Source: Nymphalis io (Eukaryota; Arthropoda; Insecta; Lepidoptera; Nymphalidae). Taken from it: a stretch of 64,000 bases of DNA. How positions within the stretch are numbered: position 1 is the stretch's first letter; the number at the start of each line of letters is the position of its first letter. The DNA lies in the NCBI RefSeq assembly GCF_905147045.1, contig NC_065910.1, positions 2,852,001 to 2,916,000 on the forward strand, in the 5' to 3' direction. The notes beneath the pieces are model-generated. The model saw only the letters and a program-made list of their open reading frames with translations. It made no database searches and had not been told where the DNA came from. Of this stretch, positions 1-12,579 are shown piece by piece. A program made the translations under genes and the position numbers.

Positions 1-307
1 AAAAGAAAGAGCGATGACTTGTAACACGGGCCCTTAAACCAAAGTCACATCTACAAATGGTGACGTTACACTGTATTTATCATTACTATTATTAATTTTA
101 TCGACCGCCTCTTTGGTATAGTGGCTAGTAGTGAGTTTTGATCTTAATTTAGTTCGAAGTTTTCATATTGGAATTGACAATTTTATCTGTAATTATTACA
201 TGAACGGAAAAAAAAAATGAATATCCTTATCGTATAATTTTTTTGTAAAACTTAATTTACGTGAAACAATGCACGATAATATAACATTGAGAAATAATTG
301 GTGACAG

Positions 308-460
308 CTTTAAGAAGCAGAGCAGCGAAGTCACAAGACGCACTTCAGCCTACATGCATGACGTAATCAAAAATGAGATGCAAAAGCCTGACGTACAAGC
401 TAATATTCTAAGCGTCGTGTGCAATGTTTGCAACAACGTCGACAATGGTGCAATATTCAG
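308..460 (+). other. orphan exon-like open block (possible coding exon of an unseen gene)
   Basis: Between an AG (306-307) and a GT (461-462), 153 nt read without a stop as FKKQSSEVTRRTSAYMHDVI and KNEMQKPDVQANILSVVCNV + CNNVDNGAIF, split symmetrically in phase. Composition is richer than the flanks. The pyrimidine tract is poor and I do not recognise the peptide, so it could be chance or a transposon remnant. Confidence 0.25.
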
Positions 461-815
461 GTTCCGTATATTAATACGGAGGATTTAATCAAGTCGGAAT
501 GAAAAATGCCTGCGGGCCCCCGCGGCGGGGAAACCGCTTGTACTGAACGCAGAATAATAACATTTTTAATATATTTTATTTTATTTTGTAGTTTTTTTTT
601 TAAATCAAATATATTAAAATGATATCAATTATACACATTAGTGTATAATTTCAATTTTTTGTATATGATTTAAGATGTTATTAAAAGATAAAAATATTTT
701 ATTCAAACTCACTATTATTCTCACCAGTGAAATGTTAAAAGCCGACTTACGGTGATATGCTATTTTGATGCTTGTGTCCTTTAAATGTTATAATTATTTT
801 AGTCAATATCGCATA

Positions 816-1075
816 TCGCTTTCGGACTCGGAAGTTGGAAGTGTGTACACTCCCGTGCTTCGGAAAACACATAAAGCCGTTGATCCTGCGCCTGAACTCT
901 TTCCGGTCGTGTCAGATTGCCGTCCCATCGGATTATGAGAGTTAGGGAATAGAGAGTGCACCTGTGTTTGCGCACACACTTGTGCACTTTAATATCTTCT
1001 GCGTAGTTGGCTAATCTCTCTTGAGATTAACCGCCGTAGCCGAAAACGGTCTGGAGGACATTATTATTATTATTA
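816..1075 (+). mobile_element. SINE family C copy (5'-truncated)
   Basis: Matches the other family C copies from GGAAGTGTGTACACTCCCGT through TGCACCTGTGTTTGCGCACA to the GTCTGGAGGACATTATTATT tail. It lacks the tRNA-like head. Confidence 0.8.
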
Positions 1076-2828
1076 TGCAGTGAGTTTCGAGTTTGTTCTT
1101 TCAGAATAGCTTGACAGAATATAAATAATTATCATTATTCGCCTGCTTTTCACCCATTTCTTAGTGTCAACATTGAATATATATATTACATTGAAAGGTC
1201 AAAACTATTACGAACTTTTAAGCTTGCTCGTATGCCTGACGTCACCATTTTTCGGTTTAGTTATCCCATTAAAACTGTGACGTAAGAACCGATATAGTTT
1301 TTTTGTCGATCACCGTATATAAATCGAACATCGTTTTTGTACCTCATCGTATAGAGGCAAAAAAATATTTTTATTATATATAAACATAAACAAATTTTCT
1401 ATATGTAATTTGCATCAACAAAACAACAATATTAATGATTATACTTATGTGAAAATGACAATATTATTTTTCTGCTGACCCTACAGGGGTGGATTCGCAA
1501 AGGGTTGCAATAATGAGCAGAATGAAAAATGGCCGCGTGGGGTACGCTCCACGTATTAAACATCGCCCGCCTATATTGTGTACCTAATCGTTCTAGACCC
1601 ATAGTTATAATTACTAATACTCATTTATACTTAGTTATAACATCTACGTGATTGAAATATAACGTAATGGAAATGGTAAACGTGTAACACTGCAAAGGCC
1701 TTGCGTGTGTTACAAATAAAAAAAATATTTTTTTATTTTTTATTTATTGTTACAGCATTAAGGTAAAGGACTGTTAATATCCCGCCAACATTTTCCACTA
1801 CGTCAAATTTCTCTTCGTATAGCTACGTGTTAAATTATAAACACGAATTAAGCACATGAAAACGGCGGTGCTTGCCCGAGTTAAAATTTAAACACGCAAT
1901 CGTTAATTTTTCATGATAAATGTGATCGGTTCTATTTTTGAAAATGCAAGTTATCACAATTCAAATACGTAAAAGTTAGTTTTTTTTTTTTGTAGAAGGT
2001 TGTCTATGTACTTTTAACCATATATGTATGCACTTGCTTATGTGTGTATATATATATTCGTGAACTGTTCTTTCGCTTTACATTTTTTGACTTCAAACAT
2101 ATTGGCAGGAAATTAATTTCTTCTCACGCGTAATTGCGCAATGAACAGCTGATTAAGTCTTCATTATAGTATCCGTATTATTCTAGATAAAAAACTGTAC
2201 AAAAAATTGATGGGAATTTTGCCGAAATGTGCTTGCAATGTGTACAGAAGTGCACATATGGCTATATTTCTGGTAAAATCTAAATATTATTTAGATTTTT
2301 TGTTTATTTTGAAAACAAACTGTATAATTAAGTTAAATAAAATAATAATAATAACAATTAACGAACAATAGTTACCAATATTAAATTAAAACATTATATA
2401 TTATTATTATTATTTTCAAAACATAAGTAAAATTATAAAAAAAAACACAAATTTAATAAGAAAAAAGAGAAAGATAGAGAGAAAAAATGAAAACTATGTA
2501 TAAAATTATAATACAATCAAAAACAGTTACTCAAAATATTCCTAATATCAATTCATTAATCGAGATGGTATATATATTTATTTATAAGCAGTTTATTATA
2601 CTCTGTATACTTCTATTAATAAAAAATAAATTCAAGTCTATACTCGTTTATTTATTTAATTACACTTTATTGTTTATGTAAAGCACCAAAGCACATTAGA
2701 GTTACAGAGCAAAAAATGTATAACGCATGCAACGCACCGTATTACGTGCTCAAAGGCTGACCTATCGCTTATATCTCCCACAGACAATTTTGATGAGAGA
2801 AGTTTAGTATTTTTTTTATATAGAATAG
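1076..2828. other. AT-rich intergenic DNA, nothing recognised
   Basis: Long A/T and TATTAT simple stretches. The 64-codon frame at 2487-2681 is low-complexity AT and not credible as a gene. Confidence 0.6.
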
Positions 2829-3102
2829 TAAGGTGGACGAGCATATGGGCCACCAGATGGTAAGTGGTCACCAAACGCCCTTAGACATTGGCATTGTAAG
2901 AAATGTCAACCATCGCTTATAGCCAATGCGCCACCAACCTTGGGAACTAAGATTTTATGTTCCTTGTGGCTGTAATTACACTGGCTCACTCACCCTTCAA
3001 ACCGGAACACAACAATATCAAGTATTGCTGTTTTGCGGTAGAATATCTGATGAGTGGGTGGTACCTACCCAGACGAGCTTTCACAAAGCCCTACCACCAG
3101 TA
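2829..3102 (+). repeat. family B element (about 270 bp), near full length
   Basis: Runs from GGTGGACGAGCATATGGGCC to AAGCCCTACCACCAGTAAG. It is one of more than fifteen copies here. There is no clear pol III A/B box pair and no coding capacity; class unknown (SINE or MITE). The open frame inside it recurs in other copies, so it belongs to the repeat. Confidence 0.8.
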
Positions 3103-3969
3103 AGAGAATGTAAAAACGCAGTTAAATTAATCATCAGTAATTTAAAGCAGTAGGACTTCAGGCTGACGATGAGACCTTCGGTTTTCTTGTCCAATATAAA
3201 TCTACCTAATAGTCGAAATATTGGTTGAACTTGTGCAGCGTTTTGGAACCGAAATCGATAATTTTATTCAAACACAAAACAATAATACTATGTACTATTG
3301 TTTAGTGTTCGAAAATTGATTCCACTGCTCATTTATCATATCATCTGTAAGATAAATGTCCAGTGGAATAAAATACTCTAAATATAACACCTTCGATCTC
3401 ATAATTGGTGGTGCAGTGACGGTGAACAGTTGGTAGAGTTGAAGATGAAAGCTTAGTTTCTTACACTGCCTGCCTGAAGAAACCAACCAAAACAAAAAAA
3501 CAACTTAAATCAAACCAATGAAAAAGATACACCAACAGCACGTTTGGCGATTTGATTTTAAAAGCAACGATATAAGTTGCTTGCCATCAGGCCCAATTTA
3601 AGGTGAGTTTTTTTTAAAGCATATAAATACAGCTTCTATAGAAGTCTTTGTTCTATTACCTTATAATATTAACATCGCAAAACTAAATCTATTATGGAGT
3701 TACAAAAAGAATTTAACAAAGAAAATAATGATGTTATACAAGTTACTAGTATTAAATTCATCATGAATAGTCTAGAAAACCAGTTTGAAGGTACAAAAGA
3801 GTTTTCATAGCGTATTGTATATTGTTATACATAATCTGTGTTACATATAATCGTTGTTCAATGAGTGATTAGCTAAACAATGCTGCGTCTTCTTTTAATA
3901 ATGACAAATCAATAATGACAGAAAGTTCTAGAATAATATTATGTCGCAGATAAATCATATAACACAATT
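3103..3969. other. intergenic, nothing recognised
   Basis: AT-rich with small unrelated frames and no splice or protein similarity that I can see. Confidence 0.5.
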
Positions 3970-4055
3970 CTGATGCTCTATTCCCTACCCTCATATTCAA
4001 ATGGGATGGCAGTGAGACACGACCGTATAGAGTACAGGACTAAGGCACGAGAGTA
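3970..4055 (-). mobile_element. SINE family C fragment
   Basis: Diverged minus-strand piece: CTATTCCCTACCCTCATATT followed by GGGATGGCAGTGAGACACGA matches the reverse of the family C body. Confidence 0.5.
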
Positions 4056-4143
4056 AAACAATGTTTATTTTGAAAAATCTTTAGATTTAATTAGAGAATT
4101 TCTGGACAATTCCTTGACAGAAAAATAATGACGTTTATTTTGA

Positions 4144-4478
4144 CTGCCTAGTTGGTCTTGTGGCTAGATAAAGGCAGTTCCCGAGGGCCTGTTTTCAATA
4201 AAAGGTATTGGGTTTTCTGTTAGCATTATTTCTCAGTAGCAGCCTGGAGTCTGGAAGATGGAAGTGTGTACACACGTTCCTCGGAAAGCACGTAAAACCG
4301 TTGGTTCTGCGCCTGAATTCTTTCGGTCGTGTTGGATTGCCGTTCTATTGGATTATAAGAGAATAGAGAGTGAATCTGTGTTTGCGCACACACTTGTACA
4401 ATATGATATATCCTGCGCAATTTTTCTCCCTTAAGATTGGTAACCGTGGACGAAATCGGTCAGGACGACATCAACATG
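4144..4478 (+). mobile_element. SINE family C copy with tRNA-like head
   Basis: The head CTGCCTAGTTGGTCTTGTGG is an A-box-like tRNA start, followed by the degraded B-box area (TTCCCGAGGGCCTG), the AAGGTATTGGGTTTTCTGTT link, then the body shared with the copies at 816 and 17235. This is the most complete family C copy in the window. Confidence 0.8.
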
Positions 4479-4552
4479 TGCCCGACCCGAGAACCGGATC
4501 CGCGAAATCTATCTGGAACCATTTAAGCTAGCCAATAGACAAACGAGGCAAT

Positions 4553-5428
4553 GACTATATAATAGGTATATAAAAAGCTGTAACTAACACTACCCGGTAT
4601 TCCCGTTCATTGGATAAGAATTAAAATTATCGAGTACAAGGACGTGTGATGGGCGCGCGAAGAAATAGATGAGGCATTTATTTATTGAATTTTTTAGTGT
4701 AGCATAATTTATGATATTAATTGTAAGAGATATAATGTATGAGCGTTGTGTCTATATGTGTCTCTCTTCGCACTGGTAATCTACGGTTTTTAATAAATAA
4801 ATAATGAACCCTCTATGACGAATTCAAAAGGCAAATATTATATGTAAATTAATAAATATAAGTAAGTAAATAAGTAATAAATATTTTAAATTTAACTAAA
4901 CATTAATATAACTTGATACTGTGTGCTTTGTGACACAGGTTTTGTTCTTGAAACGAATTTGGCTCTGATGCTGCCGCTGGAAATTATTGCAACGATATCC
5001 AAGGCTGATGGTTTATTTATAAAACGACGAAATCTATCATGATTTATATAAATTTAGAAACAGTAACTACTATTAAATAAAATGTTACATAAAATTATTT
5101 AATTATTTACGATAAAATTTTGTATATCCTACATGAGCGAATAATTAATTGTTATGAAAGTCTGTTTAAGTATATAATGAATATTTATTTATTTATTTAG
5201 GATCTCCAACAAAGGATACACACTTACGAGTACGTTTCATCGTGGAATATTGTTTTTAAAATATGTGTACACTTTCAATTCATAGGAGACATATCAATAC
5301 ATACCATACCATATCAAGCAGATACACTTGATTACATAATGACTAAATTAAATTTAAAAAAAAGAAATGTTACAAAATGGTACTCAATAAATTAATGTAT
5401 ATATGCTATACAAATGTGAGTTTAAGTA
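4553..5428. other. AT-rich intergenic, nothing recognised
   Basis: Only simple A/T sequence and a minus-strand SINE-head scrap just before it (CTAGCCAATAGACAAACGAG). Confidence 0.5.
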
Positions 5429-5734
5429 AGTAACAGCCTGTAAATTTCCCACTGCTGGGCTAAGGCCTCCTCTCCCTTTTTGAGGAGAAGGTTTGGAGCT
5501 TATTTTACCGTACTGCTCCAGTGCGGGTTGGTGGAATACACGTGTGGCAGAATTTCAGTGAAATTAGACACATGCAGATTTCCTCACGATGTTTTCCTTC
5601 ACCGAAAAGCACGGGATGAATTATAAACAGAAATTAAGCACATGAAAATTCAGAGGTGCTTGCCCGGGTTCATCGGTTAGAACCCACGTTCGTCGGTTAA
5701 GATTCAAGCGTTCTTACCACTGGGCCATCTCGTT
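5429..5734 (-). mobile_element. SINE family A copy
   Basis: tRNA-derived SINE in reverse: TAACAGCCTGTAAATTTCCC at the tail side and ACTGGGCCATCTCG at the head. A short duplication of the B-box area (CATCGGTTAGAACCCACGTT then CGTCGGTTAAGATTC) sits near the head. Possibly the family named Metulj in Heliconius (from memory). Confidence 0.85.
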
Positions 5735-7508
5735 TAAGTACATATTACAGAACAATATATAAAAAAATACCGCATCTATGTAATGTAATGGTAAAATTCA
5801 CAATATTTTACCTCCGTACGAAGTTTTTTGCATCGCGTGTTCTGTGACAGACAAGCAGACAGGCAATTTATAATATGTCCTTATCGAGCGATCTTAACAC
5901 GCCACGTTGAGACCAGTTGAAATTGAACCGTGGGGTTAAATTATTTCTGTTATTCAAATATTATAGCATCGAGCTTTAGACATATTTCATGCAAAACGAT
6001 TAAGAATTAAACAATATTTGTGTATTTAGTTATTTATGTATTTAAGTATTTATTATATGAAATACAATTTATGTAACTGCAGTTTTAATTTATTGGTATA
6101 TTCATATGATTATTTATCTGTTTTCAATGTACATGATATATTTTTTAATTGTACATAACATATATAAGAAGAAAATACAGGAATTATATAATAATTGTAT
6201 ATAAATAAATAATTTAAAAGATGTTTGCGAAATCCAGTCTAATCTTAACTACAGTTTTGGCATATATTTCCGGTAGTTATATATAAAATTACATAATATG
6301 CATACAAAAATCTCAAAGAAATCAACTAAAAATTGTTTAAAATTCAATAGATCAAGTTATACTGGTCTTGAAATATTAAAACAACGATTTTAAGGTCGAT
6401 TTCAAGATACGTGAAATTTCGTGTAATTACACCGTGGCAGTGTGTTCGATTCCGTGTCGGGCACCGCAGATAATGATCGCTGATTCACAGGTGATGTTTA
6501 GGTTTTAGGGTCCGTTATATAATATACTTATTAACTGCCAATGTATTTACCTAATTATTAAAAAAAAAAGGTTCATGATAGTAATTGTATTTAGAACTCT
6601 AGTAGTTGCCTGAGGTTTCGCTTCGTATCCCGGGACGGGATACATATGGACAGAATAATCTCAACGGTTAATGACTGCGTGATATCATTGTTAGTTAATA
6701 TTTCAGGTAATTTATTTTAAAAAAAGATAAATAAATATTTATTAAGACATAATGTATCGTATCGGATGTGAAAAATAATGTCTTTGAATTAATATAATTA
6801 TAAAACAAATTTAATATTGGGATATTATATAAAACTACTTAATTAAAATATCAATTTCATAGAACGAACATTATTATTTTAGAGGTAACATAGTATTTTG
6901 TTAAAATATAATTTGATTTTTAAAATGATTGAGATTTTTTGTCATGAAAATCTGGAACAGTGTGGAATTGGAAAATTAAAAGCTTCTGTTATATTTCCGT
7001 GTAATAGACAGCACATAAGACAAATATTAATAAATTAGAAGCCGATAATGGAATGCTTTTGAAAGGTATTAAGTACTTTACAGAAGTTTCACCCTTATTG
7101 CAATAGATTAAGGAGTTAAATGACTCGCTCATGTTTCATAATATTAAGGCTTAATAGTTTATATCAATACAAATCGCTTTTGTATCGCTTATTTGTATAA
7201 AATATACGCAGGGTAGTGCTTAGCTATCTGCCTCAAGGAAGCTTGAAATTGAATTATTAAAAATGCAGACGCTGCGGGATTGTAGGTCCTTCTGTGGTTC
7301 TTAACATTGTTATCAATAATACATTCGAATTACTATTATCGATGCAAACTCGAAGCTTACTGTTATCGTGTTATGTTAGAAAGATATGCGACATTGACTC
7401 GAATTGTTATAACATTTGTAGGACACACGAATTAAAATAGCGTATCACAGTGAGACGCTTTTCGACATTTCACGATTGAGATACGATGTCAGTTATTTTA
7501 TTTATATT
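5735..7508. other. AT-rich intergenic with one SINE-head relic
   Basis: Mostly simple AT sequence. Around 6430-6480 a B-box-like GTGTTCGATTCCGTGTC suggests the remnant of a tRNA-derived SINE. No coding signal. Confidence 0.4.
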
Positions 7509-7757
7509 CTAACGACTCGGTTGGCGTGGGTACCATTTCCACCCAGGACAGATATTTGTGTGCATGAATATGTCTGTTTGTCCTGAGTCTGGGTGTAATT
7601 ATCTATATAAGTATGTATTTTCAAAAAAAAAAAATAGTATATGTAGTATATCAGTGGTCTGGTTTCTATGGAAAGCTCTGCTTGCACTGCTCTGCTGCAA
7701 TTTGGGATCAGATGGCCGTTTGTGAATAACGTCACAGGATATTATTATTTTTATTAT
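7509..7757 (+). mobile_element. SINE family D copy with deleted head
   Basis: Starts CGACTCGGTTGGCGTGGGTA and jumps to TTTCCACCCAGGACAGATAT. The stretch between A box and B box seen in the copies at 15708 and 18043 is therefore missing. Ends CACAGGATATTATTATT. Confidence 0.75.
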
Positions 7758-7887
7758 GTTAGTTATTCGAGAACAGCACTGCAACTCTGTATGTCTGAAC
7801 TTTATATTTACATATACTGAAAGGACATGCAACTCGAAATATTTTATAGGTACTATAAAAATAGCTACTCAAATTCTTACTTCTTCA

Positions 7888-8140
7888 TTTAATGGTAGCA
7901 GTTTGTAAGGCCGTGGGTAGGTACCACCCACTCATCAGATATTCTACCGCAAAACAGTAGTAATTGGTATTGTTGTGTTCCGGTTTGAAGGGTGAGTGAG
8001 CCAGTGTAACTACAGGCACAAGGGATAAAACATCTTAAGTCAGTTGGTCGCGCATTGGCGATGTATTATATGATTAATATTTCTTATGGAATATCTATGG
8101 GCATTGATGACTCATTTGAGTGGCCCTTTCGCCAGGCTGC
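7888..8140 (-). repeat. family B element, 3' end diverged
   Basis: Begins GGTAGCAGTTTGTAAGGCCG and contains TACCACCCACTCATCAGATA and GGTTTGAAGGGTGAGTGAGC. The distal third is degraded. Confidence 0.75.
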
Positions 8141-8936
8141 CTATTTCATCAATAGATTAAAGTAAAATACAGTAAATTATAAAGTTATCATTACGCTTCT
8201 GTAAATTTAATAACGTTCAAATATTACAATTGATTGATTTTCATATTCATTTGATTTAATTAAACGTTATAATAATTTTAAACTAAAACAATGAAGGCAA
8301 ATAATCTCGGGCATTGAACATTATATACACCGTATACATAGACCCTTTTGTATATTTGTTTACAAGCTCTGTATTATGGCTGCGGGCTTGTTTGTATTAC
8401 GAATTGAATGCTTATCTGTATATGTATAGTATTTATATTATGTTATTTTTGTAAAAAAAAAAATAACTAATCGAAATTTGAAATTTGAATTTCGAATATG
8501 GTTTGTTTTTTATTTATACTAGCAGCGAATCCACATGCTAGCAAAGACACGCTTATTCGGTACCTACTAGGAAGTTTGTTCATTTACAGCATAACATCCG
8601 ATTGTGTAGATTTGATAATAAAAACTCATACCTCAGTATCTCACTTAATTTGGCATATTCAATTTCCACACGTGAATTGCTATTCTATCACTTCATTACT
8701 CACCCATGAAATATTGACAACCGACTTACGATGGTATAGGTACTATTTTGACGCGTGTATTCTTGCAATGTTATAAATATTATTGTCAACGTCGCACGTC
8801 ACTTTCTGACATTTCACGACCGTTTTCTGCGACGAGTCTCGAGTTTGTTCTTACAGAATAGCCCAACTGAAATACATGCATAATATTAACATTATTTGAC
8901 ATTTAAACGTGGATGCAAGTCTTGGTATATTACAGA
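8141..8936. other. intergenic, nothing convincing
   Basis: A 92-codon plus-strand frame (8498-8776) has no recognisable domain, AT-rich codons and no splice context; treated as chance. Confidence 0.5.
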
Positions 8937-9238
8937 CAGTAACAGCCTGTAAATGTCCCACTGCTGGGCTAAGGCCTCCTCTCCGTTTTTGAGGAGAAGG
9001 TTAGGAGCTTATTCCACCACGCTGCTCCAATGCAAAGTTGGTGGAATACACATGTGGCAGAATTTCGGTGAAATTAGACACATGCAGGTTTCCTCACGAT
9101 GTTTTCATTCATCGAAAAGCACGAGATGAATTATAAACAGAAATTAAGCACATGAAAATTCATAGGTGCTTGCCCGGGTTTGAACCTACGTTCATCGGTT
9201 AAGATTCACGCGTTCTTAACACTGGGCCATCTTGGCTT
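8937..9238 (-). mobile_element. SINE family A copy
   Basis: Full-length minus-strand copy from AGTAACAGCCTGTAAATGTC to ACTGGGCCATCTTGGCT. Confidence 0.85.
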
Positions 9239-9639
9239 ATTACATACTGTACTTATTTATTAAATCGCGATAAAAGAACGCTAGATGAAAATGTTATATT
9301 TACAGGAAATAGAGTCTATAATGCTACATAACATTGTTTATGGCTTACTATATATAATGTTTATAATCTGCATTGTTAATAAACCAATAACTGCTTAAAT
9401 ATTTAATATTAATTCCACGCTACCATTTTTGTTTATAATCTGTAATGAAAACAAAATTTTGTCTTTATGATAATTAATTAAATTAAAAAAAAAATTATAA
9501 AGTAAAATATAAATCAAAATCTAAGGAATTAAATATTTTTGGAAAGTAGTTTAGTTAAGTTTATAAGTTAATTTAGATTTTGGTTAACAGATAATTAATA
9601 AATTACACAAACAAAAAGAACTTAAAACATATCTCCTCA

Positions 9640-9900
9640 TTCCGTAGAAGCTAAACATACTCACTTAAATTGAAATAAAAAACCTCGTTTAATATCCTAA
9701 AGGTACTCGAGCGAACGCCGGTGGTCCCTATCAAAATAGCTTCTTTAGAATTTTTATAAACGACCTCCTTGCTTCGGGCTGTCCGATGTATCCTTTGCCA
9801 CACACCGCGCCATTTTTGCGCTCCAAGAATGACAGTTGACAGTTTAACAAAATGGCGAAAGAGCGCGAAAATGCGACGTAGAAACAATAACAGGGTAGGG
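9640..9900 (-). promoter_or_regulatory. non-repetitive GC-richer island with strong minus-strand donor (possible first exon/promoter)
   Basis: Stands out from the AT-rich flanks. On the minus strand it reads GCGCAAAAATGGCGCGGTGT and ends in a consensus donor (AA|GTGAGTATG; exon would end at 9665). A 78-codon frame crosses it but has no recognisable domain. It could be the first exon of a gene lying to the left, or an enhancer. Confidence 0.3.
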
Positions 9901-10679
9901 CGATATGCAAAAATTTAACGAAAATAAAATACAGAAATAAAAGGGAATAAATAAAATAATAAAAAAAATATATAAATCCTGCTTTTTTGTTTTCCTCCTC
10001 GGATGGGCTCTCGATGTAAAAAAAGCGCCCGCTTCTAGACAGCCCGTCACCCGCTACGGGAAGAACTGACGATCTGCGATTTTGGAAATTTAATTTTAAT
10101 GTTTTTTTAAATAAAATTGTTTATGAAAAAAGTCAATGTAAGTAGTATTTATATATTATTATAAGATACACAAAAAACTTATATATATATACATAATTAA
10201 ATCGATATAAAAGAATAAGCATTGCTACAAACGTACGTATAACATATTTATAATACGTGATGAATTGTTTTAAAATTCATAGTCATTACTTAAAAAAACC
10301 CGTTAAGAACCAAGGTACTAATAAGGTAAGCAATAGAATGGCTTATCAAACTCATAGTCGTATTTGGAAAATTAATTTAAATATAAATGAATTGAAATAG
10401 AAAAACCGAGACACAAAAAATAGAGACATTTCACTTCGAAAGCGTTTTGTCTATGGTATATCTATGCTATCTTACTACCTATATGAGCATTTTTTTAAAT
10501 TACAACAAAATGGCTGCGATCATTAAACGATTCCGTAATTTTATTTAAATTCTAGTGTAAATTAAAATGCATGCTGAGAATTTTACAAACGTAATAATTA
10601 GCGAATTAATTTCAATAGTCAGACTAATTCTTTATTTAAATTGTTTCAATTTTTTTTAAGAACACAATAATTCAAACGT

Positions 10680-10830
10680 TTTCGTCATACGAGTTGCGTC
10701 TCTCTGCCCGTCGAGCGCCATATTTCAAAGTGGGCAAAAGTACATTCGCGCTATAACTACGTAGGCGCAGCGGGACGGGCTTAAGGCTGCGGCTGTAGTA
10801 TGTAGTGGGAGATATATCGCGTGAAATGGC
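10680..10830. promoter_or_regulatory. unique GC-richer island
   Basis: Sequence such as CTCTGCCCGTCGAGCGCCAT and GGCGCAGCGGGACGGGCTTA, not matching any repeat family here. Probably regulatory, but only composition supports this. Confidence 0.2.
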
Positions 10831-11119
10831 TTTTAGGTTTTTATATAACTTTGTTTTATGTTAAATCTATAAATATTGAATATTACTGTATTGTATACAC
10901 ACGTCAAAAAAACATCGAGTCAAACTTTTTAATGTAAATATACATGGCTAAATGTAAGCCGAAGACAAAAAAATAGTATATTATACATTAACAATATATA
11001 ATTGTTTACGTTTTAGAATGCATTATAATATAAAAAAAATATATATATTAATTTGAAAAGCTCAATTATCAATTCCGTATAACTTCGCATACATATTTTA
11101 TAATCCATTGCCAAGTGAA

Positions 11120-11300
11120 ACTATAGCTTTTTATAGAGGAGCGCAGCCGACCGTCGCGTAAGACAAGGACGGGGAATAAGACGAAGGGTTGCTCAGAGAC
11201 ACAGTAAGTATTGAGTTTATTCTCGTCCTACTCGCTCCAGCTAAATACCATTCAACATGGACGCGCGCGCCCATAAAGTAGCGCATTTAAAATAGCTCCC
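11120..11300 (+). promoter_or_regulatory. unique GC-richer island with plus-strand donor (possible first exon)
   Basis: TTTTTATAGAGGAGCGCAGC (TATA-like) is followed by a GC-rich stretch that ends ACA|GTAAGTATT, a near-perfect donor (exon end 11203). Further on is GACGCGCGCGCCCATAAAGT, which has a diverged second copy near 11545. Divergent orientation to the island at 9640 hints at a two-way promoter region. Confidence 0.25.
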
Positions 11301-11539
11301 AGAGAGATAAGGAATTTATTTAACAATGTTGTATTTCTCAAACATTTTTATATAAAATATCTCTTTATATATATCGAAAAATCGCATTTTTTTCGCTTTA
11401 TAATCTTATATAATTCTATAGATATATAACTTTATATTTATCGTGTGATATACGTTGGAAATGGAAGCTAGAGGTAGAATTATTGTCGGCCTCTAATATG
11501 ATACTTTATGGGAACTTTGTAACAATAGCAGTGAGGGGG

Positions 11540-11660
11540 GAGAGGCGCGCACATGAAGTAGCGTATTTCGTTGTTCGTAAAGGCAGAGATAATAAACTGT
11601 ATACTTTATAGACGCTGCCTAGAGAGGATATGCCAAGATAACAGTAACTTTCGTACGGCC
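11540..11660. promoter_or_regulatory. second copy of a GCGCGC-CAT-AAGTAGCG element
   Basis: GGCGCGCACATGAAGTAGCG resembles GCGCGCCCATAAAGTAGCG about 280 bp earlier, and both are followed by AGAGATAA-type sequence. This is a local diverged duplication of unknown role. Confidence 0.25.
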
Positions 11661-11758
11661 CTGTACAGTATAAATACAGTTAAGTAGGTATAGTTTTTAC
11701 CGTCTCGGACCTAGGAATGCTGGGACGAAAAAGGTAATATCGATTGCGTTTTCACATG

Positions 11759-11869
11759 ATTCCATTTTTAAATTCGTATCTTTAATTTAATTTTTTGTTC
11801 GTGCTGTTTTTTTTTTATGTTCCATTTTTAAATTGAATATTTAATGTTAATTATTTTTGTTTCTTATTT
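11759..11869. repeat. left arm of a long inverted repeat
   Basis: Begins ATTCCATTTTTAAATTCGTA. Its reverse complement recurs at 12580-12698 with only a poly(T) length change and one or two substitutions. The arm itself holds two direct copies of TCCATTTTTAAATT. Confidence 0.9.
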
Positions 11870-12217
11870 AAATTTCAAAAATAGAATTATGTATTTTATC
11901 GAACAAATTAATTTTGTATTTCGATAAAGCGCTTTTTTTCCAGCCCTGTAATAAAGATATAAAAAAGCAGTATTTGAAAATGGACGCTACAGCGCGATAA
12001 GAATATATTTCGATCGACTATTAATTAGTTCTTTAAGCTAAATGATAAGAGTTACGTTATTGAGCTTATTTCTGCAATGACGGTCGTGGGTTCGATCCAT
12101 CCCGATAAAATTTGTACAATTTTAGGCTGTACAAATATTTCTCATGATCTGAATGGTAGAAATACGTTTTCTATATTTTCGAAATCAGCATTTACATAGA
12201 TATGGTATGGTAAAAAA

Positions 12218-12527
12218 AAGCCGAGATGGCCCAGTGGTAAGAACGCGTGAATCTCAACCTATCATCGTGGGTTCAAACCCGGGCAAGCACCGCTGAATTT
12301 TCATGTGCCTAATTTGTGATCATAATTCATCTCGTGCTTGACGGTGAAAGAAAACATCCTGAGGAAACCTGCATGTGTCTAATTTCATTGAAATTATGCC
12401 ACATGTGTATTCTACCTTTGGAGCATTGGAGCAGCGTGGTGGAATAAGCTCCAAACCTTCTCCTCAAAAGAGAGAGGAGGTCTTAGCCCAGCGGTGGGAC
12501 ATTAACAGGCTGTTAGTGTTACTGTTA
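12218..12527 (+). mobile_element. SINE family A copy, full length
   Basis: Head GCCGAGATGGCCCAGTGGTA (A box) and GTGGGTTCAAACCCGGGCAA (B box), tRNA-like; body CATGTGTCTAATTTCATTGA; tail GGGACATTAACAGGCTGTTA. The 75-codon frame inside is part of the SINE. Confidence 0.9.
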
Positions 12528-12579
12528 ATAAATATTTATATATGTACATATAAGCTACATTCAGATATTCTTAAGAAAG

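Noticed and set aside
12218..12527. tRNA gene (A box and B box present)
   Set aside because: The tRNA-like head is followed by the SINE body and recurs in many copies; no intact acceptor stem seen. The same applies to the heads of families C and D.
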